Below the pieces are notes generated by a model. That model made no database searches, was not told the origin of the DNA, and was given only the letters and a program-made list of their open reading frames with translations. Shown here in pieces: positions 1 through 5,689 of a stretch of DNA of 7,949 bases (its first letter is position 1; every line of letters begins with the position of its first letter). The translations under genes were made by a program, and so were the position numbers. This DNA is from an uncultured Lachnospiraceae bacterium (GTDB lineage: Bacteria > Bacillota > Clostridia > Lachnospirales > Lachnospiraceae), in the NCBI GenBank assembly GCA_947565255.1, contig CANOFI010000099.1, positions 1-7,949 on the forward strand, written 5' to 3'.

Positions 1-9
1 GTAAGTGAT

Positions 10-897
10 ATGGCTGGTTCATCTAGTTCAATTTCAGAAGGAACTGGTGGGACGGGTCTTCCAGGACCATTGGTTTCATTGTTAAAAGAAATATCCGCTT
101 TGCCTTTTTTTACAAAATTAAATGAAAATGGGCATAAAGAATTTTCAGTATGGATTTCAAAATTATTCAATGGAACTTTGCTTGGGAAAAGAGATAAAAA
201 TGGCAAGCTGATGCCTTTGAAATTTGACTTAAGGACAGAAATTGGTGTGGCGCAGCAATTAGGGAAGCAGGCTGTGCCTGTAATTATCAATGAATGTATT
301 GTCAGAGGCTTTTATTTTATAAGAAGATTTTTTATGGAAATTCGTGACAATGATGTAAAAGAGATAAGTGATTTGAAAGATATAAATTGGGAGAATACGC
401 TCCCTTTTAAAAATAGAACGGTTATTAGAATGCTTACTATATCAACTGGGACAATGACGGTAATAGATTTGGCGGATGCGGCTATTGAATCTTTGGTAAA
501 ATCAGGAGGTGTTGGAGCTGGATTCATTTCTAATATGCTTGTGAAGGTAAATTTTGTGGGAATAGGAAGATTCGCAGCTGCGGTTGCTTCAGATGTAAAA
601 ATGGGAGTAAAACGCAGTCAATTAAGAAATGAACGTATTATTGCCATGAATGAACATATATTCCTTATGAATGGAAAAATGTTTTATAAACAGGCAGAAA
701 TGTGGGTTGCTGCAGAAAGTGCTGCAGAAACGATAGAAGAGGCATATGCATTGATGGAAGAAACTGCAGAAGATTATGCAATCGCATATGCCGATATAAA
801 GTCTGACTTGAAAAAGATTAAAAATTATGCAGCAGATATTGAAAAAAAGAACGCAGGATTATTAGAGGACATAAATGATATACTTAAGTGGAGGTAA
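10..897 (+). CDS. Unrecognised conserved-looking protein with hydrophobic core and helical C-terminus
   Basis: I cannot name the family of this 295-residue protein. Residues 1-20 are Gly/Ser/Pro-rich, like a linker. Residues 28-110 form a mixed domain containing NGHKEFSVWISKLFNGTLLG and KFDLRTEIGVAQQLGKQAVP. Residues 138-195 are hydrophobic and glycine-rich and could hold one or two membrane-embedded helices. Residues 205-295 are charged, Ala/Glu-rich and probably a long helical or coiled-coil segment. The ATG at 10 is the first in frame, but the three codons visible upstream contain no stop. The gene could therefore start outside the window, and the linker-like N-terminus makes that plausible. 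Its stop lies six bases before the next start and overlaps that gene's ribosome binding site, so the two are almost certainly cotranscribed and probably translationally coupled. The AT-rich codon use differs from the genes on the right. The reading frame is confident; the function is unknown. Confidence 0.8.
   Translation: MAGSSSSISEGTGGTGLPGPLVSLLKEISALPFFTKLNENGHKEFSVWISKLFNGTLLGKRDKNGKLMPLKFDLRTEIGVAQQLGKQAVPVIINECIVRGFYFIRRFFMEIRDNDVKEISDLKDINWENTLPFKNRTVIRMLTISTGTMTVIDLADAAIESLVKSGGVGAGFISNMLVKVNFVGIGRFAAAVASDVKMGVKRSQLRNERIIAMNEHIFLMNGKMFYKQAEMWVAAESAAETIEEAYALMEETAEDYAIAYADIKSDLKKIKNYAADIEKKNAGLLEDINDILKWR
890..894 (+). promoter_or_regulatory. Ribosome binding site for the coiled-coil gene
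   Basis: GGAGG lies nine bases before the ATG at 904. It abuts the TAA stop of the preceding gene (895-897), so ribosomes finishing the first gene arrive directly on this site. It fixes the start at 904 and supports translational coupling of the pair. Confidence 0.75.
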
Positions 898-903
898 TGT
901 TAG

Positions 904-1479
904 ATGCGTAAAAAAAAGAAAGCGGACATAGAATTAGTAAATGAAAACCAAATTCCCGCAATTATCGAGGAGCAATTTACTGGTTTGTCGGAATTGAGTA
1001 AGAGTGTTGAAGCATCTATAAAAAAAGCAGAGGACGCGCAGTCCAGTGCGAAAGTGGCGAATGAAAAAACAGCAGGACTTTTTCAGAAAAAAGAAGCAAT
1101 CGAATCACTACAAAAAGCTACCGGCAATTTAGCGGATGCACAAATTTCTGCAGCTCAGGCACAAAAAGTGTCTTTTGAATATCAGAAGAAGCTTGGAGAA
1201 ATAACCAAATATCTTTTTGGATTAGGTGTTACTAATATTGCAACGAATCGTATGGTAGTTCGTGAATTGGAACTGAGATTAAAAGGTGCATCAGAAGAAG
1301 AGCTGAATGAACTTGCCCGTCAGGAAATATTGGGAGTTGTTCGGCAGCTCAAGGCACAAGAAGATATAATGAAAAAGCAGGAGGAGTTAACCGGGCGGGT
1401 TAAGGAGCATGAGAGCAGGCTGATATCATATGAGCAGAAAGATACAAAACAAGATATTTTGATTGAGGAAAATAAATAG
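904..1479 (+). CDS. Coiled-coil protein, ended by an in-frame amber codon (N-terminal portion)
   Basis: This frame encodes 191 residues and ends at TAG 1477-1479. It opens with a basic patch (RKKKKAD), followed by a long helical region rich in Ala, Lys, Glu and Gln. Residues 95-125 carry a less repetitive stretch (KKLGEITKYLFGLGVTNIATNR), which looks like the ordered core. From about residue 130 it becomes a charged coiled coil. I do not recognise a named family. The start is set by the GGAGG nine bases upstream. The amber codon sits inside the coiled coil, not at a domain end, and the same frame stays open for another 168 codons to 1986. The annotated product is thus probably a truncated form of a protein of about 360 residues. 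Without the downstream part it has no membrane segment and should be cytoplasmic. Its partner is the preceding gene. Confidence 0.75.
   Translation: MRKKKKADIELVNENQIPAIIEEQFTGLSELSKSVEASIKKAEDAQSSAKVANEKTAGLFQKKEAIESLQKATGNLADAQISAAQAQKVSFEYQKKLGEITKYLFGLGVTNIATNRMVVRELELRLKGASEEELNELARQEILGVVRQLKAQEDIMKKQEELTGRVKEHESRLISYEQKDTKQDILIEENK
1477..1479 (+). other. In-frame amber (TAG) codon interrupting a longer reading frame
   Basis: Codon 192 of the frame starting at 904 is TAG, within AAA-TAG-AAA. Protein-like sequence continues on both sides in the same frame with matching Glu/Lys/Gln-rich coiled-coil character. One C-to-T change from CAG (Gln, common in this coiled coil) would explain it. 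UAG appears to be a normal stop here, since the MATE gene at 2321-3718 also ends in TAG. This argues against genome-wide reassignment. A recent nonsense mutation, readthrough or a sequencing error remain possible. Confidence 0.85.
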
Positions 1480-1986
1480 AAAACTTTTGAGCATGAAAGA
1501 AGGTTTGCAGAGAAAACCCAAAAGGACAAAAGCCAGGACGAGGAAATAGCGCGTCAGGCAGCCAAAGATGAGGAATTAGAGAAAAAGGTTGATAAAGGTG
1601 AAGAAAAGGATAAAAACCAGGATGAGGAGTTAGCACGCCAGGCAGCCAAGGATGAGGAGTTAGAAAAAAAGATTGATAAAGGTGAAGAAAAGGATAAAAA
1701 CCAGGATGAGGAGTTAGCACGCCAGGCAGCCAAAGATGAGGAATTGAGCAAACTGATAAATGAGATATTACAATCTAATTTTGAAAAGGAAACGCAGATA
1801 AGAGAACTTAAAATGATATGTGAGGAATTATCATTAAGAATAGAATCAGGTTCTGGTTACGTTGAAGATGTGGAGCGTGGATTGTTGAAAGAAATTGTTG
1901 GGAAGGCAAGTAAAAAGGAGAATATGGTTTCTATTATTCTTGGTGTTGTTGCCTTAATAGTTTCCATTGTTCAGTTCTTCGTGTAA
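1480..1986 (+). pseudogene. In-frame C-terminal continuation of the coiled-coil gene: repeats plus C-terminal membrane anchor
   Basis: This 168-codon stretch continues the frame of the gene starting at 904, directly after the amber codon, and ends in TAA at 1984-1986. It begins KTFEHERRFAEK, then has nearly three 28-residue repeats with the core QDEELARQAAKDEELEKK. A non-repeated helical part follows (about residues 281-338 of the restored protein). The last 22 residues are strongly hydrophobic (SIILGVVALIVSIVQFFV) and look like a tail-anchor transmembrane helix. I see no convincing independent start: the TTG at 1744 and the later ATG codons lack a Shine-Dalgarno sequence and lie inside the domain. 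The frame is intact apart from the one stop, and the repeat copies differ mainly by silent or conservative changes. This suggests coding constraint until recently. It is either the dead end of a freshly broken gene or a readthrough extension. Confidence 0.7.
1522..1746 (+). repeat. 84-bp in-frame tandem repeat, about 2.7 copies
   Basis: Copies lie at 1522-1605, 1606-1689 and a partial third at 1690-1746. Each full copy encodes 28 residues with the core QDEELARQAAKDEELEKK, then GEE. Copy 3 differs from copy 2 over its shared length only at a few positions, such as AAG/AAA, GAG/GAA and TTA/TTG. Copy 1 is more diverged (S for N, I for L, V for I). The unit is a multiple of three and of the seven-residue heptad (28 = 4 x 7), so copy-number changes would lengthen or shorten the coiled coil without breaking its register. 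Confidence 0.9.
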
Positions 1987-2013
1987 TAAAGGTAGTGTGT
2001 CTGAAAATTATTA

Positions 2014-2281
2014 ATGCTGCAATTACATAATGATGAAGTTGGGGTTATGACTTTAGCAAAAGAAAAAATACGGATTTTGTGATTATAAACGATTCAAATG
2101 CAAAGAAGCATGCAAAATATTTGAAAATACCTGCAACAGGCACGCCTGGTATTTTGATAAAGGCAATGAGACAGGGATATATGAGTTAAAACTCATAATA
2201 CAGGAGATGGTAGATAAAAATACCTATATATCCGAAAAAATCATTAAATTTTGCCTGGAGCAGGTAAATGAAGAAATGTAG
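2014..2281 (+). pseudogene. Remnant of a DUF3368/PIN-like toxin gene, frameshifted
   Basis: No open frame covers this stretch, but three frame segments join into one recognisable C-terminal half of a DUF3368 (PIN-like, VapC-type) protein. From 2014 the frame reads HNDEVGVMTLAKEK. A second frame, entered near 2065-2075, reads NTDFVIINDSNAKKHAKYLK and then IPATGTPGILIKAMRQGY. A third, from about 2177, reads ELKLIIQEMVDKNTYISEKI and ends at TAG 2279-2281. The order matches what I recall of DUF3368 proteins: E-x-x-x-x-x-LA, a hydrophobic strand ending in D with A-K/R-x-x-A, then TGT-x-G-x-L, then a C-terminal helix. The second shift falls in a TATAT run, consistent with slippage. The N-terminal half, with the first PIN acidic residues, is missing, and no antitoxin partner (usually UPF0175) is seen. 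It is non-functional. The family call rests on motif recall, not a search. Confidence 0.65.
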
Positions 2282-2320
2282 TGATAAAGAACAAGTACGC
2301 TGTAATGCAGTTTTTTATAT

Positions 2321-3718
2321 CTAAAAAGCGCCATGTTCCGCATATTTCCCTTTATCCGCCGCCTCCCGGTACAGCTTCCGAAACAGACGCATAAGAGTTA
2401 CGACAGCTGCACAGGCCAGCACAACCTCCGCAGCAGGCTGCGCATAGGCAAGTCCATAGAGCGGAAACAGCCTGTTCAATAAGTAAATCGCCGGAATTTC
2501 CAGGACAATTTTGCGAAGCAGCGCAAATACAAGGGACTTCCGGCCAAGCCCGCACGCCTGAAATACGCCGACAGCAAGAAAATCCATGCAGAGAAAAGGC
2601 AGGCACAGGCAGAGCCCGCGCAGAAGCTTTGTGCCATGTTCCACTATTACAGCATGGTCCATAAACAGCGATGTCAGCCACCCGGCGCCAAGATAGAAGA
2701 ATACCGTGGCTGCGGCCATAAAGGAGAGGGAAATTTTGACGGAAAATAACAGCGTCTTCTTCATGCGGTCAATGTTGCCGCTTGCATAATTATAGCTGAT
2801 AAGCGGCATGATGCCCTGCGAGATACCCAGCGCAATATACAGGGGAACCATATTGATTTTCTGTACGATTCCCATTGCTGCGACGGCATCAGAGCCATAG
2901 GAGGAAGTAAAGTTGTTGAGCACAGTCATCCCTGTCACATTCAGAAGATTCTGGATGGAGGCAGGGATTCCCACGCCGAAAATGCCCGCAAGAATCACTT
3001 TGCGGAAACAGAACATGGAAGGATGGATACAAACATATGTTCTGCCTCGTTTCACGAATAACAGCACAAGGAAGTACAGGCAGGCAACGCAGTTTGAGAG
3101 AAATGTGGCAAGGCCCGCGCCCGCCGCGCCCATGTCCAGCCCCCAGGGCAGTATGAAAATCGGGTCAAGGACGATATTGAGCAGACAGCCGCTCATCGTT
3201 CCGATGCTTGCATGAAGGGAGGAGCCCTCCGCGCGCACCAGATAGGCCATCACAACGTTGAGGATGGCTGGAGCAGCGCCGCATGTCACGGTCCATTTCA
3301 GGTATTCTCCGGTTGCGGCAGCCGTTTTGCTGTCTGCGCCGAGCATCGTAACCAGCGGTGAGCGAAATATGGTAAAAAGCAGCGAGAACAGAATTCCGCA
3401 GGCGAGCGAGCAGTAAAAGCCAAAGGATGAACTTCTATAGACCGTATCAAAATCCTTTTTGCCGAGCGCACGGCTCATCATGCTTGAGCTTCCCACGCCG
3501 AACAGGTTGTTGATGGCGTTAAATGCCAGAAGAACCGGTGCGGCCAGGGTGACGGCGGCATTTTGGACGGGGTCATTCAGCATTCCGACAAAATACGTGT
3601 CGGCGAGATTATAGATCACCATGACCAGGGAGCTTATTATGGTCGGAACCGCAAGGGTCATGACCGCTTTTGGAACCGGCGTTTTTTCAAAAAGCTGTAT
3701 TTTCTGTGTGTTTTCCAT
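2321..3718 (-). CDS. MATE family efflux transporter
   Basis: This 465-residue inner-membrane antiporter is of usual MATE length, with about twelve predicted helices in two halves. MATE proteins use a sodium or proton gradient to export drugs, dyes or metabolites; the substrate cannot be read here. Diagnostic segments are PTIISSLVMVIYNLADTYFV (residues 25-44, with the helix-1 Asp40), RAEGSS (162-167), NIVLDPIFI (181-189), GVGIPASIQNLLN (248-260), GISQGIMPLISYNYASG (298-314) and QACG (387-390). It resembles the DinF/MepA branch. The ATG is supported by AGAAGGAG at 3731-3738, twelve bases upstream, a slightly long spacing. It ends in TAG and I see no strong terminator after it. It is transcribed divergently from fucU, with its own extended -10 promoter. 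GC is higher than in the genes to the left, and the frame shows no damage. Confidence 0.95.
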   Translation of the reverse strand: MENTQKIQLFEKTPVPKAVMTLAVPTIISSLVMVIYNLADTYFVGMLNDPVQNAAVTLAAPVLLAFNAINNLFGVGSSSMMSRALGKKDFDTVYRSSSFGFYCSLACGILFSLLFTIFRSPLVTMLGADSKTAAATGEYLKWTVTCGAAPAILNVVMAYLVRAEGSSLHASIGTMSGCLLNIVLDPIFILPWGLDMGAAGAGLATFLSNCVACLYFLVLLFVKRGRTYVCIHPSMFCFRKVILAGIFGVGIPASIQNLLNVTGMTVLNNFTSSYGSDAVAAMGIVQKINMVPLYIALGISQGIMPLISYNYASGNIDRMKKTLLFSVKISLSFMAAATVFFYLGAGWLTSLFMDHAVIVEHGTKLLRGLCLCLPFLCMDFLAVGVFQACGLGRKSLVFALLRKIVLEIPAIYLLNRLFPLYGLAYAQPAAEVVLACAAVVTLMRLFRKLYREAADKGKYAEHGAF

Positions 3719-3730
3719 AAAAAGATTTCA

Positions 3731-3738
3731 CTCCTTCT
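3731..3738 (-). promoter_or_regulatory. Ribosome binding site of the MATE gene
   Basis: AGAAGGAG on the minus strand, twelve bases before the start codon at 3718. The spacing is longer than the usual 6-9, which may lower initiation, but no better start lies nearby. Confidence 0.6.
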
Positions 3739-3772
3739 GATGCTGAATTCATGTTGCACTGCTCATTGCTTT

Positions 3773-3790
3773 TGTGGATAGTATACCACA
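3773..3790 (-). promoter_or_regulatory. MATE promoter (extended -10) inside a TGTGG-N8-CCACA inverted repeat
   Basis: On the minus strand TGGTATACT (3780-3788) is a good extended -10, about 60 bases before the MATE start. The expected -35 position (about 3803-3808) matches the consensus poorly, so the extended TG probably compensates. The -10 lies inside an 18-bp inverted repeat with five-base arms TGTGG and CCACA. A regulator bound there would block RNA polymerase. That it is an operator is inference; the symmetry is visible. Confidence 0.5.
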
Positions 3791-3819
3791 TTTTTGATGA
3801 GTACGCACGTTAATTTTCT

Positions 3820-3848
3820 TTGCATTCGCTTTCGCATAGTGCTATACT
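3820..3848 (+). promoter_or_regulatory. Sigma-A-type promoter for fucU
   Basis: TTGCAT (3820-3825) and TATACT (3843-3848) are separated by exactly 17 bases, close to TTGACA/TATAAT. Transcription would begin near 3855, giving a leader of about 100 bases before the fucU start. The -10 is flanked by short symmetric arms ATAGT (3836-3840) and ACTAT (3846-3850). Confidence 0.65.
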
Positions 3849-3852
3849 ATTT

Positions 3853-3902
3853 ATAAAGATGTTGAGGGCAGGCACAACGTGGTCTGTGGCTGGCATCTTT
3901 AT
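3853..3902 (+). promoter_or_regulatory. Stem in the fucU leader: 9-bp perfect inverted repeat closing a 32-base interior
   Basis: ATAAAGATG (3853-3861) pairs perfectly with CATCTTTAT (3894-3902), extendable by U-G wobbles. The interior can form a small inner hairpin from CAC-AAC-GTG (3873-3881), with CAG and CTG pairing outside it. The stem starts where the promoter predicts the transcript's 5' end. It lacks a downstream T-run and is not a terminator. It matches no riboswitch class that I recognise. It could stabilise the 5' end or be a regulatory RNA fold. Confidence 0.4.
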
Positions 3903-3940
3903 GAAGAGAATGAATGGTTTGCAACAGGTCAATCAGACAA

Positions 3941-3948
3941 AAAGGAGG
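3941..3948 (+). promoter_or_regulatory. Ribosome binding site of fucU
   Basis: AAAGGAGG ends nine bases before the ATG at 3958. This selects 3958 over the in-frame upstream ATG at 3901 (inside the leader stem) and the TTG at 3820 (inside the promoter), both of which lack such a site. Confidence 0.85.
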
Positions 3949-3957
3949 ATACGGATT

Positions 3958-4398
3958 ATGTTAAAAGGAGTACCAAAAATTTTATCACCGGAATTATTAA
4001 AGGTATTGTGTGAAATGGGACACAGCGACCGTCTGGTCATTTCCGACGGGAATTTTCCTGCTGAATCTATGGGCAGGGATGCAATCGTCATCCGCTGTGA
4101 CGGACATGGGGTTCCGGAATTGTTAGATGCAATTTTACAGGTATTTCCGCTGGATACTTACGTGGAAAAACCAGTTAATTTGATGGAGGTTATGCCGGGG
4201 GATCCGGTGGAAACCCCTATCTGGGATACATATAAGGAAATCGTTGCAAAATACGATAAAAGAGGCGCGGCGGCTATCGGCAATATTGAGCGGTTCCAGT
4301 TTTATGAGGAGGCAAAGCAGGTATACGCAATTCTTGCAACCGGCGAATCGGCTCTGTATGCCAATATTATGCTGCAGAAGGGTGTTGTGACGGAATAA
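3958..4398 (+). CDS. fucU: L-fucose mutarotase (RbsD/FucU family)
   Basis: This 146-residue cytoplasmic enzyme interconverts the alpha and beta anomers of L-fucose, and probably related pyranoses, supplying the form needed by fucose isomerase. Length and sequence fit FucU throughout. LSPELLKVLCEMGHSD (residues 9-24) carries the expected catalytic His22. ISDGNFPAESMG (28-39) is the sugar-site loop. RFQFYEEAKQVYAI (112-125) holds the family RF-x-FY motif with Tyr116. TGESALYANIMLQKGV (128-143) is the typical C-terminus. RbsD, the ribose-pyranase relative, is less likely given the MGH-SD and RF-x-FY pattern. The start at 3958 is set by the strong upstream site and by homologue starts of the form ML-K. 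It stands alone, with no fucose isomerase, kinase, aldolase or transporter in the window, and is monocistronic from its own promoter. The neighbour to the right is convergent. No clear terminator is seen. Confidence 0.93.
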   Translation: MLKGVPKILSPELLKVLCEMGHSDRLVISDGNFPAESMGRDAIVIRCDGHGVPELLDAILQVFPLDTYVEKPVNLMEVMPGDPVETPIWDTYKEIVAKYDKRGAAAIGNIERFQFYEEAKQVYAILATGESALYANIMLQKGVVTE

Positions 4399-4426
4399 GG
4401 CAGGAGGGCGGAAAACAGAACCAAAG

Positions 4427-4440
4427 TACAATATATTGTA
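4427..4440. repeat. 14-bp perfect palindrome between convergent genes
   Basis: TACAATATATTGTA is perfectly symmetric, 28 bases after the fucU stop, in the 115-base gap before the convergent permease gene. It is AT-only apart from one C and one G and has no T-run, so it is not an intrinsic terminator. It could be a protein-binding site or chance. The rest of the gap (4441-4513) holds a weak GTTTC-AATGA-GAAAC inverted repeat (4494-4508) and nothing else I can assign. Confidence 0.45.
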
Positions 4441-4513
4441 TAACATACCAGATGCAGTATGCGTTGTATTGTGTTTTGCGCTTATTTCCCAACGTTTCAA
4501 TGAGAAACATAAA

Positions 4514-5689
4514 TCAGGACCTGGAAATTCTGGCGACTGCCAGAGAGCATGCTCCGAGCAGGAGTGTCACTCCGAACAGGAAAAACAGCTCTCTGGCGCC
4601 GCCGTTTATCATGTCAAGATAGTAGCTGTTTAAAAATAAGAATTTTGGAACGCGCAGTGCCTTCAGGTAGACGGATAAATCAAGAATAACCGGTGCAAAG
4701 ACGAGGGAGCCGATTGTAAAAAGAGGCATCAGTCCGCGGAAAAAAGCTTCGCTTCTGACAATCCGAAGAAGCAGGCAGATGCCGAAGGTCAGGGATAAAA
4801 TATACAAAACAAGCCCCAAAAGCTCCCAGAATGGGTTTTTTACCATGCCGAAGAAGGCCATGCCTGCAATGCCGGATACAGCCATGCAGAGCATGGGAGC
4901 GGCCACATCGAGTCCTTCTATTATAATGCTTTTGCTGGAGCGGATCGGCAAAAACAGACTGTTTTTCCTGTCGCCGAACAGATGCAGTCCCCCCATCAGG
5001 CCGCAGAGAAGCAGCAATACGCTTAAAATTCCGCGGCAGATACCAGAGACAAAGGTTTTCCGCAGCCTGGCTGTTTCCAGCGTGACTTTCTCAAGGCTGT
5101 CTGCGGAAAGGCGGGCAAAATGGAAAGAAAACGTACTGCCGTCGCCGCAGTGTTCGGAATACAGCGTTTGGGCGTCAGAGAGCACATCAGAAAGCTGGGA
5201 TGATTTTTTCAATACATCCCCGTTTTTCAGACGGCTTGTCAAAAGCTCCCTGCAATAGGACTGGAAAAAAGAATCAAACACCAGTTCGCTCACACTGCCG
5301 GCCAGCATAGAGCCGGGGGAGCGGACAAGCTGTACGGAGCCCTCCCAGAGGGCAGGGTCTAAAATATGTTCAAATGTATAATCCTCTGTAAAAATAAATC
5401 CGCATTCCGCCTTTGAGGTGGCAACATCCTGCTCCAGCTGTGCCTTTGATGATGCCGTATAAAAATGTACAACACTATTTTTCTGAATGAGCAAATCCGT
5501 GGTCTCTTCCGCAAGGGGAGACGGGTTCTCAAAATACAGGGCGGCCTGAAGAAGCGGTTTTTCCGTCCGGGCACCCGCGCTAACCGCAATACAGATAAGC
5601 GGAAATGCAAGCAAAAGCAAAAGGAAACTTTTTTTGCGGAGCAGCCGTTTAAAAAAAGCGGACAGCCATACCAGATAAAAGGAAATCAT
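4514..5689 (-). CDS. ABC-2-type transporter permease (second of a pair)
   Basis: This 391-residue membrane protein has the ABC2_membrane_3 layout: a basic N-terminus, helix 1 at about 21-39, a large extracytoplasmic domain (about 40-212), then five helices near 213-237, 258-281, 286-310, 317-337 and 366-386. Such proteins pair with an ATPase to export lipids, peptides, antibiotics or cell-surface material; the substrate is not evident. The start at 5689 overlaps the stop of the upstream permease by four bases (ATGA). AAAGGAGGG at 5697-5705 lies seven bases upstream, so this gene is translated efficiently within the operon. It ends in TGA, facing fucU. It lacks Walker motifs, so it depends on an ATPase outside this window. 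The ABC2 family call is from topology and general pattern, with less sequence signature than its partner. Confidence 0.8.
   Translation of the reverse strand: MISFYLVWLSAFFKRLLRKKSFLLLLLAFPLICIAVSAGARTEKPLLQAALYFENPSPLAEETTDLLIQKNSVVHFYTASSKAQLEQDVATSKAECGFIFTEDYTFEHILDPALWEGSVQLVRSPGSMLAGSVSELVFDSFFQSYCRELLTSRLKNGDVLKKSSQLSDVLSDAQTLYSEHCGDGSTFSFHFARLSADSLEKVTLETARLRKTFVSGICRGILSVLLLLCGLMGGLHLFGDRKNSLFLPIRSSKSIIIEGLDVAAPMLCMAVSGIAGMAFFGMVKNPFWELLGLVLYILSLTFGICLLLRIVRSEAFFRGLMPLFTIGSLVFAPVILDLSVYLKALRVPKFLFLNSYYLDMINGGARELFFLFGVTLLLGACSLAVARISRS

Noticed and set aside
1477..1479. Pyrrolysine or other genome-wide UAG recoding
   Set aside because: The MATE gene in the same window ends at UAG, and no stop-associated structure or Pyl machinery is visible here. 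One interrupted gene is poor support.
1400..1751. Open frames on the minus strand opposite the tandem repeat, with repeated Pro/His/Phe- or Ser-rich peptides
   Set aside because: They are the antisense image of the 84-bp coding repeat. They lack ribosome binding sites, and their repeats follow from those of the + strand gene.
1744..1986. A separate small gene starting at TTG 1744
   Set aside because: It is in frame with the gene from 904, starts inside a repeat unit and has no Shine-Dalgarno sequence. It is better read as the C-terminus of the interrupted gene.
2298..2317. Possible + strand terminator (CTG-TAATG-CAG followed by TTTTTT)
   Set aside because: The stem is only three pairs and low in GC. 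It is too weak to call as an intrinsic terminator despite the T-run.
3820..3957. Longer fucU with a TTG start at 3820 or ATG at 3901
   Set aside because: 3820 is the -35 box and 3901 lies in the leader stem. Only 3958 has a proper ribosome binding site and matches FucU homologue starts.
4494..4508. GTTTC-AATGA-GAAAC hairpin just past the second permease stop
   Set aside because: A five-pair AT-rich stem with no T-run on either strand; not a credible terminator.
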